Positions 53,501 through 64,000 of a stretch of 64,000 nt of DNA are shown here, piece by piece. Both the position numbers and the translations under genes were made by a program. The DNA comes from Brachypodius melanocephalos (taxonomy: Eukaryota; Chordata; Aves; Passeriformes; Pycnonotidae). The notes below the pieces were generated by a model. It was not told the DNA's origin. It did no database searches and saw only the letters and a list, made by a program, of their open reading frames with translations. Each line of letters begins with the position of its first letter. Position 1 is the first letter of the stretch. The stretch covers positions 1,853,624-1,917,623 of the forward strand of contig VZSR01002420.1 in assembly GCA_013398615.1 (NCBI GenBank), in the 5' to 3' direction.

Positions 53501-54533
53501 TCAGCTTCCAAATGAATGCCCTTGTTCCATAATTCTCAGTAGCTCCCAGTGTTGCCTCTGGTATCCTGGCTCCCATTAAACTGCTAATATCTTCAATTAC
53601 CACTTATTTTATATACAAAATTCACCACTGAAATTATACTTAATTTTCTACTTCTATGAAAGGGTGAGATACACAAGAAAGCAGCAGCCAGGCAGTTCTT
53701 TGTCTTTAGGAGTAGGATAATTGAGGGAATAACAAAGTAACCCTGAAGCTCCATATTGTGACTGCCCCAGTTGTCATTTGTTTCCACTGTACTCCAGATT
53801 CACACTCTTCACAAGAATGCAGAGCAGGAAGTTTTAAGGTAGAGTAGACTTATACCTCCCCCTTCCTCAGTACAATACAGATTACTACTATCAGTACTTG
53901 GAGATAATGCATAATTCAGTTTGTCTTGTATTAATGTACTCGCAAGGGGAAAAGAGCAAAGAAAATTTAACCCATTAAGAAAGAGGTCTACTCCACACAA
54001 AATCCTCTGCTCTTTCTGAGTTAAGGAAACATAGTAAAGAAGACTTGCTTTTATTTTTACTCTTTCTCTCTCATGTCCAGTACAAGGACACCAAAAATAA
54101 AGCATCATGTTCTTCTAGATTCAGAACTATGTCAAGCAGAAATTACTTCTCACTTTTAGTAAGAGAGATTTTATTTTTGGATGCACTTGAAAAGTGTACT
54201 GCAAATTGAGATTATTATTATTTTCTTTAAAGATTAAAACAACTATGTTTTGACTAAAACATGTAACTGCAATGTTCTGGCAAACAGCACTGAAAAAAAA
54301 TGTAAGTTGCCATCCGGAGCAACTACTACTACCCATTTCTCCCCAAAAATACAAACCATTGTATTTAACTTGTTTAATTCAGCCTCTAAAACAAGCGCAC
54401 AAAGGAGTAAAGCCCAACCTCCGTTCTGCACAAGGATTAAACCTGGGAAATAATTTAATAAAACTCTACAAGAAAAATGACTTAAGTGTTGAGGACAATG
54501 CAGCACTAATGTGTTTCATAAGCACTGCCTTAC
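47581..54533. other. Non-coding stretch left of the last recognised TTC29 exon
   Basis: This interval should be TTC29 intron or 3' flank. I searched it for the expected short C-terminal exon and did not find a convincing one. A fair acceptor sits near 50216 on the minus strand (GGACTACAG), followed by a nine-codon open frame in the right phase. That is too little to call. No interspersed repeat was recognised. Confidence 0.5.
49081..49119. repeat. 21-bp imperfect tandem duplication
   Basis: The unit 'cttcagaaggtttcc' occurs twice, 21 bases apart, with a few changes after it. It is too short to assign further. Confidence 0.85.
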
Positions 54534-54768
54534 CGGCTGTGAGAGGGTCAGTGCACATGTCACTTCTGTTCTGCTTCCATGCCAGCAGGCAGCGCAGGCT
54601 GAGCGGATCGGCCGCTGCTGCTACGTGGCTGTTGAACGCCACCATCAGCTGGTGAGCCTTGGCGATGCCACAGTAACTCTGTGTTTCGGCCACCAAGGGC
54701 AAATTGTCCAAAGATTTCGCTGCCTCAGAGGCCTGACTGAAATGTTCCAGAGCTTCGTTGTAGTTGCC
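54534..54768 (-). CDS. TTC29: TTC29 internal coding exon near the C-terminus
   Basis: This 235-bp exon begins in phase 0 directly after the Glu-Arg codons of the exon at 57745, giving NER-GNYNEALEHFSQA, a canonical TPR helix-turn-helix across the junction. It continues with ETQSYCGIAKAHQLM, then LLAWKQNRSD, and ends at DPLTA plus one base (phase 1). Human TTC29 has KVHYGIAKAHQMM, LLSWKESRG and DPVT at the same places, so this is the most diagnostic exon in the window. The acceptor is a TTTACTAG end and the donor GTAAGG lies at 54533. Codons are GC-richer than the surrounding intron. One further downstream coding exon of about 25-35 residues is expected from the human protein. Read-through past the donor would add 22 unrelated residues before a stop at 54466-54468. 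Confidence 0.93.
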
Positions 54769-57744
54769 CTAGTAAAGAAGAGAAAATAAACGAAAATAGT
54801 GTTAAAAACTGCTTGTAGTCACCTGTATTTTACCTTGACATTAGAGTCTGCTCCTCTGACGCCTCAGAGACACAGCAGGACACAGAACGACTCCTGGCAG
54901 GGCATTAAGCAAATCACTCTCCTTTGCTGTTTTCTAACCTCTAAAATCCAGATAACACTGCTCATATCTTTGAATTGAATAGTCTTTTGGTTATCTCTGT
55001 AGCATTTTGACCATACAAATCCAAGTATATCAATGCTAAGTATTAATAAAGATTGCAGTCAGGCTGTTTAGAAATTACTGCTGTTGTTTCATTGCATTCA
55101 ACGTATCTGTGGGAGGAAGGGTCCTAATTTATGGTGGTATTAATTTTTTTTTAAAAAAATCCTAAAAATGGAAGAAAAGAGGAAAACAAAGTGGTAGACT
55201 TAAAGCCCAGAAAAGAACAGAAACTAAAACTTACTCATCTATGGGGGAAGAAAGGGGTATACAAAATCACAGGGATATTCCTAATCACAAAAACAGAAAC
55301 AGTAGGAAAAAATGTAGCCCAACTGTTGCTGAATAGAAAACTCAAACAATTTATCTCTCTATCCTACCATTGGCATGGAATTCTGCCCTGACAGCAGAAA
55401 CTTCCTGACTGAAAACATTTTCAGAGCTGTCTTGTCCTTTCACTCTTATCTTGATTTAGTAAGATTGAAATTCCCTTCTGCACAGAGCCAGGGAGGAGAG
55501 ACTCCAACTGGAACCTATTTCACTGGATACCGCTTCTTGGGATGAAAATTCCTATAACTGGTAAAATGTGCTTATAATTAAAAAAGGATAAAAAGAGTAA
55601 TAGAAATTCTGGTAGTCTTTTAGCTTTGTTTAATACAGCAGAAGAGCCGAATTAGGCCTATGAGGACACAGCAATGAATAAAGAATGATAAGCTGTAATA
55701 AAAAGCAGAAACACCTACTTACCATACTCAGGAGAACTATAGCAGGTTAAGTGATGCAATTAGTGAGAGGAATGCAGCAAATTAGACTAAGAAACTTGAA
55801 AAAGGTGAAATGAGAAATGACAGAGTGTATCATGCAAACTTCAGAGTGTACATATTAAGTAAGCAACCTGCTTAACAAACTGGGAGAAATGAGACCTAAC
55901 AGTCTTGCATAACACAAACCCAGGCATCTTAGGAAACAAGAAACATCTGGGTAAAACAATCATGACTAGAAAGCAAACTGTGTGTACAGCATTAAAAAAA
56001 AGTGCTGATGAGGGAATAGCAAGATGAGAGAACTGGAAAGATACAGGAACAGTATGGACAGAGCAAAGTGAATTTGGTCAAAGTGATTTGTGTTTGGAAG
56101 AAAAGGAAGAGTTATATCCCTGGTTTACTAAAGGTCCCCAAGGATAGATCTGGATATAAATAGAGATATCTTTAATTTGATGGACAGTACTACTGCAAAT
56201 TTTATCACTGGAGGATGTACAGAGTTGAATAAAAAGACCTTAATAATGACTTAACTTAGAGAATACTGGTGATGACAGCTGACACCAGCAGGCAGTGATC
56301 CAAAAGTGGAAATATTAATTCACACTCGATTTTGGTAAATACTGCTGACCTTGCAGAAAAAAAATGATACAGAAAACAGGGAATTGCAAACTTCAAGATT
56401 TTTTATTTAACTAAATATTTTATATACATTAATAAGTTTAAGTTACTGCACTTCTGCCCTTCTACACCACTGCCTCAGCTCAAGGCAGAAAATTCTGAAC
56501 TGAGAAAGAGAATTTAAAGAATAATCAAATAGAGATTAGTTCTTAATCTATTGAATTGATTAGCAGCAATGGTGGAAGAAGGAATGAAATACAGAAGTAG
56601 TTAAACAGAAGTTATTTAATTATTTTTCAGTTTTGGAGGAGAATAATTCAGCACAGTATCATATCACCCTGCTTTCTTCTAAGTTTCAGATCTATTTTAC
56701 AGTTACTTCATCCAGTTGTCAAAGGCCTTAAAACTTAGTTTTCAATGGAAAATTCAGTATTTATGTTAGAACACATGTAAGCAGAAAACTCTCATCTCAG
56801 GCTAATTTAGAGATTACAGAAAAAAAAAAATCTACTGCTTATGAAATAAAACTAGGACAAATAGGACAGCAATTTTGGTAGTGGGAGTTCTCTGTAAGAA
56901 GAATCCAGGAAAAAAAGGGGGCATTTAGAGATAGTGTAAGTGAAAAGGGGAAAGTTCTCTGCTCAATATATTACACACAGAATTTATGACCTAAAATATG
57001 CAACAGAAGATAGAAAGGGTATTTCTATTTTTATTGTATTCATAGTGAAAGTGTTTCCTAAGTTCCATATTATCCAGCAAACAGAACAAATTCTTATTAC
57101 TTTTTGTATCTAAATAATATCATGTAGCAATTCAGCTCTAAAATATGTGTTAAGCATGAATCTTTCACTTTTGCAGCAATGCCTTTAACCCTTTTGATTT
57201 CAAAACCCAACTGTTACTGCAGTGCAAGCAGAGGCAGAAGAGAAAGTCCTTCCACTGCTAACAGACCTTTGACAAACTACTTGATACTGGAAACCATTTC
57301 ATAAATTTGGCTGAGAGAATGTAGAGGGGAACTGCAGCTAAGATTATAAACAGCTCATTAGTATGCAATGCAGTCTGCATTCACGTATAGTGCAATAAAA
57401 TTTCATTTGCATTAATCGATGACTCTTCATGGGCATGCATGGGCCCAATGGTGATTTGGATGAAGATTTTTCACAACATGTAAAGTTTGTCCTGATCTGA
57501 ATTTGGAGTTTTTTATTCATCTATTTAAGAACAAAACTCTCTGTGTTAAATATGATGTGAAATTTTCACCTTTCCTAGAAAATTAAGGCACATTTCATTT
57601 AGTCACGCAGTGACTTCTCCTTGGGTAACTCCTGCAAGATGCAACACCCAGATCAAATGCTCCTGTGTCACCTCATAGGCAAAACCAGATTTTACCAAAA
57701 AGTAGATCAAGTTGTTTGAGATCATTATACAAATGAGTACTTAC
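54769..57744 (-). other. TTC29: TTC29 intron
   Basis: This 2976-bp intron lies between the last two recognised exons. It contains a compact motif-rich block at about 57330-57450, described in the findings. The purine-rich stretch at 55850-56320 looks like an old dispersed repeat in style, but I could not assign it to a family. Confidence 0.85.
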
Positions 57745-57868
57745 TCTTTCATTGTGAACTTTTCCAAGTAGGACATTTGCATCCACCAGGCTTTGGCTTA
57801 GATTAGCGCTCTCAGCATCCTTCATAAACTCTCCCAAGTACACCACAGCCTCATCTGATTTTCCCTGA
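57745..57868 (-). CDS. TTC29: TTC29 internal coding exon (TPR region)
   Basis: This 124-bp exon continues the TTC29 reading frame. Its first base completes the serine codon from the exon at 63388, followed by 41 codons running QGKSDEAVVYLGEF to LLGKVHNER. The acceptor is TTGCTTCAG and the donor is GTAAGT at 57744, both strong. It carries helix B of one TPR (the G-K-S-D-E-A-V pattern, with the small residue at position 20) and helix A of the next (L-L-G-K-V-H). Human TTC29 has the equivalent QGEMTEAIKYLKKF and MLGDIYNEKG. The intron between this exon and the one at 63388 is 5519 bp and holds a CR1 insertion. No frameshift or stop is present, so the gene looks intact here. Exon borders and phases agree on both sides, which makes a pseudogene unlikely. 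Confidence 0.92.
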
Positions 57869-58563
57869 CTGAAGCAAAGGACAGGGACAAAATGAAATAT
57901 TTACTCAGATGGCTTCTTCAAATGCTGAAGATCTGCCCCCTTGTTCTGAAACAACTTTGTGATGACTCATCCATGACTGGATTTTATTTCCAAATAGCCT
58001 TCAGCACTACCTGTGCTGAGCCCAATGAGACTACTCCACACAGAATGTCTGAGGGCAAAACTGGATTCTTTCAGCAAAATAGAACAAAACTTTCTTTCAG
58101 AAAATTGTGCCATATTTTAAGGCCAAGAATGAAAACACAGGTGGATGGTTTAACAGGGCTTTTGGACCTTCCATTATTTTATTTTTTTTTCTACTGAGCT
58201 CCTTACAACATTTTCAATTCAGATGGATCTCACATCCTGACAAAATAGGGGAAGGAGGTATGAAGGTGGTTTTTTCAATAAGGCTTTCTGTCATTCAGAG
58301 CTGCTCTAGAACCTGGTGGTGCAGCAGCAGCTCCATAAAAGTGCTGTATCTCAGTTCTGGGGTGACAGCCTTTCCCTGGAACACAATATTGCCCTTTGGC
58401 TGGGTGGATCAAAGGTGGGCAGGGTCACACAGGCAAACCTATAAACTGTGGATTGCAGGTGCCACCCCCAAATCCCAGTGAGCTCAGAGGAACCTGAGGT
58501 CACAGCTGCATCTAACTTGAAAATTGGCTAATGTACTTAGACAATAAAAATTTGCAGATTTCC

Positions 58564-58590
58564 TTTTTTTTTCTTTTTTTTTTTTTTTTT
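58564..58590. repeat. T-rich homopolymer tract
   Basis: Nine T residues, one C, then seventeen T residues lie within the TTC29 intron. On the minus (gene) strand this is an A-rich tract. Confidence 0.95.
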
Positions 58591-61029
58591 AATAAAGCCA
58601 GTCATATTAACAATATAAGATCTCACCAGTGTGATTGCAAGATATAAGACACACAGCTGAGATTGCTTGTGAATAAGGCACGGTGCCCTTTTTCCCTTTA
58701 AGGCTGGAGTGTTACTCCAGCTGACCTCAATATTAGCCATGAACTCGAGTCACTAATGTAGGAGTGTAGCATGCTAAATGTCAAGGCACCAAGCAAGACA
58801 GAAAATCCAGTCTTAATTAAGAAATTCATAAAAATAGGAGCTTCTGTAAGTGATAAAGAATTGTGATCTATTTTCTCACCATCTTAAACCACCTTCAAGT
58901 TATATTCCTGAAGCAAATGATGGCTTGGCATTTATTTACCACACAGTTTTTATTTTATAAAATATAATAGGCATATGTGCTTTCAAAATCTGGCAGAACT
59001 CTGGATTTCCCTCTTTTATGCTATTGGAGTAATTATAACAGCCTGCCATGAAACAGGAAACAGAGCAAAGCTTAGCTGCAAATTTTCAATATTGCAGTGA
59101 TTATCTGTATGTGACTGAGAGGGAAAGGTTACTACAAAAGGATGCTAAATCACTGCAAACTAACATCCTTGAAATACTCAAGTATATGCTACTGTAAAGC
59201 TTAGTGGTCAATTAGCAGACTTGGATTTACTAAACTTTCCTAATTTAAGTATTTTATTACCATGAGAATATGAAACATACCAGACTGTAAACATTTACCA
59301 AATGTCAAAAGGCTTCTAAATTTTAGAATCAGAGACACATATCTTTTAACCTGTTTTTTTCCTAAAGAAAAGAAAATCAAATGTTTCCATACAGAAATAC
59401 AGCATATGATTTATATAAGTTAAAGGACAAGGTTAAAGTGTTAGACAAATATTAATTCCAGTTTTTCTAGTTTTCTATATGCAGTGCACAGGTGCAACTT
59501 GAAGAGCATATTATATGGTATAATCATTAAATCCATTCAACCAGACCTTTGAGAGTTAAAAACATATATTCTGAGGAAAAGGACTCCTTGGTCCAAGGAA
59601 TGAGAATGAAACAGTGCAGAATATTTGTGTATCAAGGTGATTCCAGTTTCCAATTGGGAAAACAGGACTGTTAACACCCACATCCCCTGACAACTGTCCA
59701 ATTATGTATATCACACTTGGCCTACTGTTTGCAGTAGAAGTAATCAATAAAGGATGTGGTTGAGTGAACATAGATTTTGGTTGAACCAATGCATGAAAAC
59801 TTAATCATTTACTCAGAGTGGAGAAATCAAATAGAGCAGAGATGAAACAGCCACTAAGGGGTTTGTTGATTGTGCCACCAAGTTTGTGGGCTAGAGGCTG
59901 AAAGTAATAAAGCAAATGGAATCAGTGACAGGAGAAAATGTAAAAAGGTCTTCTTAATTTCATGAATTAATAGAAATGTTTTGATGTATTTTTGGCCATT
60001 TTTTATTTTTCACATCAAAACTTCTGTTCCACATATAGAAAATATGAGAATTGCTAGGGCATATAACCTCTTTGAGGAAAACAGGAATCAATTTGATACA
60101 TATCAGAAAGATATTTCTCACTGTTAGAACTTCACTTATGCCAGGTAGCAATTGGTTGGTAGTTTAAAAATTTTTCAAAGGAAGTACTTTTAAAAGCACT
60201 ACAGCTCGAGATATTTAAAGTATGCTAGGAGGATTACTGAAACACTTTATCCTGCACAAGACCTGATAACATGATAAACAGGTCTTTCCTACTCAAGGGC
60301 TAAGATTTTATAGTTCCTTCAAAAATCTACATGTTATTTTATACAGCCATATACCTTCTATCTCCTTAGACACCACCTTCCTAAATGCATAAAATGCAAT
60401 TTCCTAAAGACATAGTCATTCATGATCCCACAGAACAGTTATGATGACTTCAGCAGAAGAGATTACACATCTACAGCAACTCATTTTCCAGTTTCATGCT
60501 AAAATGCCCTATGAGATTTTTACCCCTATTAGACTTTTATGAAAATATGCACCTTTTATAGGATTGCTCATGTGATGGAATTGGATGTATAAATCATGTG
60601 TCCACAAAAAGTCATTACCATGGTGGACACTGGCAGAATAAGTCAAGAACATGATGCTATTATGTCAGATTCTTTCCCTTAGAAAATGACATGACTAAAT
60701 GCACATGCTAAAGATTTTCAGCTTCCCATGGTCTCTGGAAACATCTGCAGCAAAGATTTCACAAAATATTCCGAAGTCATAGACAGATTCTGAGCCATTC
60801 AGGAGGGCTCCGGCACTTTCTCCAATCTGTCAAGTGGAAATAAGTGCTAATTCTCACAGACACTACAGTTGTAATGCACTGTTTTTGGGAAACAGTCATC
60901 TTCTTGTGAAGATGTTATCTATCAAATTTAAAATTATTTACGCAAATCTAGCCTAGATCAGGTAACAATGCAAGTAAAGGAAAGTTGAACAAGCTGAATA
61001 TGGGGATTCTGTCACCAGCAGCAATTATT

Positions 61030-61555
61030 GGTGCATTTATCCAAAAGGTTCTGTGTCCAGCTCTGGCATCCTCAGCAGAGGATGGATATGGACCTGTTGG
61101 TGTGGGTGCAGAGGAGGCCACCAAGATGCTCAGAGGGCTGGAGCACCTCTCCTATGAAGACAGGCTGGGGTTGTTCAGCCTGAAGAGGTCGCCAGGGAGA
61201 CTTTATAGTATCTAAAGTGAGATATAGCGAAGATGGGAACAAATTGTTGAGCAAATGCTGGGCCTGCTGCAACAGGACAAGAAGCAAGGGTTCTAAATTG
61301 AAGGAAGGTTGATTTAGATTAGATGTAGGGAAGAAATATTTTACAACAAAAGTGGTAAAACACTGGAACAGGTTTCCCAGAGAGGAGGTTGGTGCCCCAT
61401 CCCAGGAAATATTCAAAGCCAGCCAGGATGGGGCTTTGAGCAAATTGATCTGGTTGAGGATGTCCCTACTCACTGCAGGGAGGTGGACTAGCTGACCTGT
61501 AAAGATCCCTTCCAACCCAAGCTCTTTCATGATTCTATCATTCTGTGATTCATAG
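61030..61555 (+). mobile_element. CR1 LINE 3' end, plus orientation
   Basis: This is a 5'-truncated CR1 retrotransposon inside a TTC29 intron, inserted antisense to the gene. Seen in order: the 'ctggagcacctctcctatgaa' type block (near 61140), 'ggctggggttgttcagcctga', 'gatttagattagatgtaggg', 'aacaggtttcccagagagga', 'ggatggggctttgagcaaat', and 'gatcccttccaaccca' with a terminal 'tgattctatcattctgtgat' octamer-type repeat. CR1 elements end in such short repeats rather than poly(A). The antisense 167-codon ORF over it is an artefact of the repeat. Divergence from the remembered consensus looks moderate, so the element is old but not ancient. Confidence 0.95.
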
Positions 61556-63387
61556 GTCCCTAGACTTTTCTCCATATAAGTTTCTCAAACAACTGAAAGT
61601 TGCTGAGAACCATCACGATATTTTACAGGGCTGAACAGTAAATGCCTATCTATATATAACAAACCAGGTACATATGTAAGGAGTTTAACTTGGTAAATGC
61701 TCTCATGGCAAAACCAGCAGATGGGTTTTACAAAAAGTACTACAACAGCCATTTTCCAGAGAAAGGCTTTATGGTTGGGTCTTCACCAAGAAGACCCAAT
61801 CTATTTTCTAATCTGTTCTTCAATTGATTAAATCCTTGATCCTATACATGAGATTGAACCCCTCCTTCACCTGAATTAATCAGAATATTCCTCTTCTAGG
61901 AGAATGCCCTAAATCCTAAACTGAGGAGTCTTACTGCTCTTGGTATCTGCTTCCACTGCTCCTCATCTACTATTTTCCTTCTTTTTCAAATTGGAACAAC
62001 TGGAAAGCACTGGGACTGTCCATTCCTGGATAAATAAAGAATGCTCCCAGAAGGTGTGGAATACAGACTTGATGCAGAGGAAAATCACTAGCCACTCTGT
62101 CTTTAGGTCTGCTTTTAAGAAAGGAATTGTACTGGCATGGTCTTTCAGATGAAGGGTTTAACAAACTGACTTCAGAAAGATCTCAAAACCTGCACCTTCT
62201 GAGTAAATAAATGCATGTGCCCTCATTCCAGAATGCCTAAATCACAGAAAGGAAATTAATATACATGCTTTGCCAGGGATGTTCTCTTGACTATCTTAAC
62301 CCAGTCTCTACCTAGACTGCTGTTTTTTGAGAATACAAGGAGCTCAGGAATGGCACTAAGAGCTCAGAAAACTGTGTACTCATTGCAAAGCCACTCATTG
62401 CAACAGCTGATTTTTTAGCTACTAAATCTTTCTTGGTTAGGCTTTAAGAGAGGTTTAAAACTGAGACCTCGTATTCTTAGTCTGTTCTGTGTCTTTTTGA
62501 ATATCTTTTCCCATGTCCTTATTTAGGATGCTCAGAATACATGTAGACATGAATTATGCATGTGAGAGCTGAAGAGGACTCTGGTTGTGGCTGATTCCTG
62601 TGTGCTTGGGTAAGGCCAAGAGACAAGGGATCTGACTCAAAGAGGAGAATTTACTCTGCACACTGAAATAAACCTGGCGACAAGTCCCTCTCCATAAACA
62701 GTTGCCAAGCTCTCTCATGCATCATATGCACTGAGATCTTCAAACATAATCATCAAAATTCAATCAAGAATAAGCTGAAATCTTCACTTTAATCTCTTTA
62801 TTCCCATCTCATCTGACAATTTCGTTAGACTACTTTCTGTCAAAATTTTTGGTACCTGAACTAATTCACCTGGAGGAAGATTTTAATGCCAGATGCTGAA
62901 ACAAAAATACTGAACAGAAGCAATGTATTTGCAACAAATTTACAACCTAGTTACACATGCACAAACCAGAAATGCCTCCACAGAAGTGAGTGCAATAAAT
63001 GGAAACTTACAGTTCAGAAAATATTACACTGAGACACCTACTGAAGCTTGCTACATTCTTCCAGGTTTCCTCTCTTTCTTAACCTGGAAAATAGGTCTGC
63101 ATTTCTATTTTCCAGTAAGGTAAAAAGCCAACACTTAAAAAGCCCTCCAAATGTGGAAGAAAAAGGACATGTTACAGTTTACAGGCAAAGAAAACCTAGA
63201 CCCATACACTTAAAAAAATGTGTAACAGTTTAAAACAACTTTCGATGAAAGGGTCACTTACTGCAAGAAGGGCACTGCTTAAAATTTAAGCAGTCAGTAA
63301 CGGGAAGCGACAGACCTCTTAACAATTTAAGTCTTTCACAGCTGAGTGAATCTGCACTGACAGTCAGACAAGGATGTGCTAACCTAC

Positions 63388-63479
63388 CTTGCCAGGATCT
63401 TGGCTACAGCTGCATATGCTCTGCCCAGGCCAGCAGGATCACAAAGGGCTGTGAAGATTTCTACAGAGGTGCTCAGAAC
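63388..63479 (-). CDS. TTC29: TTC29 internal coding exon (TPR region), most 5' exon in window
   Basis: This exon encodes about 30 residues of tetratricopeptide repeat protein 29, a TPR protein needed for sperm flagellum assembly and motility. Seen: a pyrimidine-rich acceptor ending CACAG just above 63479, an open frame starting V-L-S-T and ending K-I-L-A, and a GTAGG donor at 63387. The exon is 92 bp, enters in phase 0 and leaves in phase 2, with the split codon completed as serine by the next exon. The segment GLGRAYAAVAKIL matches the recalled human segment SLGRGYEAIAKVL. It forms helix A of a TPR whose helix B lies in the next exon. Upstream exons with the N-terminus and start codon lie outside the window to the right. 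The assignment rests on remembered family sequence, not on a search. Confidence 0.87.
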
Positions 63480-64000
63480 CTGTGAAACAGGAAGATAAAA
63501 CCAGTAAATATCCCAATAGGAATTTCTACTTTTTCTTCCCCTCCCAATCCCTCTGTCCATGCAGAACAAAATTAAAGCCTTCCCATTTCTGCAACTGTTC
63601 TCTAATTAGCCATAATGGGACTAGGGTTTTGATCATTATTTATAGTTGTTTGAAACTACTCAATAATTACAAATCAAAAAGATGTAACTTGCAATTATGT
63701 CTCTGTATTTTGGCAATTTGCAAAAGACCAAAGAGGTACTCCTTCAGTATAAATTGCAGTATAAATTTCCTTATCCATAATTTAAAAGATTTCAAGAGCC
63801 TGTGCTTTTATGAGTTTCTGATAATCAATAACTTAAGATGGTGTCCTTTGCATTCATAGTGTTTTAGAATGATATGCTGAAATACCACTCAGTATTATTT
63901 TTCTTTCTTTATTCTGTCACAACTTATCTTAGCACAATTCAGATGGCCCAAAACGGAATAAATTACAGGTTATACATTTACTCTATGTTGGCTGAAAGTA
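63480..64000 (-). other. TTC29: TTC29 intron, partial
   Basis: This is AT-rich sequence upstream, in gene sense, of the exon at 63388-63479, and it is cut by the window edge. Its end at 63480-63500 is the acceptor and pyrimidine tract of that exon. No exon was recognised in the remainder. Confidence 0.75.

Larger units (their letters stand above)
57869..63387 (-). other. TTC29: TTC29 intron
   Basis: This 5519-bp GT-AG intron separates two TTC29 coding exons. It is AT-rich and holds one CR1 3' end (61030-61555) and a T-rich tract at 58564-58590. The 58200-58500 interval is GC-richer than its surroundings, but I recognised nothing in it. No further TTC29-like exon was found. Confidence 0.85.

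Noticed and set aside
54272..54789. Plus-strand ORFs of 92 and 127 codons
   Set aside because: They are antisense shadows of the TTC29 exon at 54534-54768 and its downstream flank.
61072..61575. 167-codon minus-strand ORF
   Set aside because: It is the antisense strand of a CR1 3' end and not a gene.

Overview
The window is vertebrate nuclear DNA, most likely from a bird. It is mostly AT-rich and non-coding. The only protein-coding sequence I can identify is a short run of spliced exons with GT-AG borders. The recognisable interspersed repeats are all CR1-type LINEs, in both young and very old forms, which is the usual repeat content of avian and other sauropsid genomes. No operons, Shine-Dalgarno sites, CRISPR arrays, insertion sequences or viral genes were seen.

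The recognised gene is TTC29 (tetratricopeptide repeat protein 29), a sperm-flagellum/axoneme protein. It lies on the minus strand at the right side. Three consecutive internal coding exons are present: 63388-63479, 57745-57868 and 54534-54768. They join in frame (phases 2, 0, then 1) into about 150 residues of the C-terminal TPR region. The 5' exons lie beyond the right edge. The terminal exon after 54534 could not be located with confidence.

Layout from left to right: 1-200 is a CpG-rich edge. 200-2520 is GC-richer non-coding DNA with many overlapping chance ORFs. 2520-2760 is a candidate regulatory block with two E-boxes. 2.8-34.9 kb is gene-poor AT-rich DNA holding a CR1 fragment at 11.2 kb, an old CR1 piece at 13.0 kb, an old roughly 1 kb CR1 relic at 25.9-26.8 kb, and an unassigned 126-codon minus-strand ORF at 31.3-31.7 kb. 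34.98-36.38 kb is a nearly continuous old CR1 relic in minus orientation. An isolated CpG-rich block lies at 38.5-39.1 kb, followed by a 49-base T run and a CR1 3' end. 39.9-54.5 kb is non-coding, with one old CR1 piece and one A/C-rich low-complexity tract. 54.5-64 kb is TTC29.

In human, POU4F2 lies immediately beyond the 3' end of TTC29. If that order holds here, POU4F2 would sit just left of the window and the 54 kb left of the exons would be the intergenic interval, a plausible place for regulatory DNA. I saw no clearly novel biological system. The best leads are the unassigned ORF with a poly(A) signal at 31.2-31.7 kb, the isolated CpG block at 38.5-39.1 kb, and several motif-rich blocks whose conservation can be tested.
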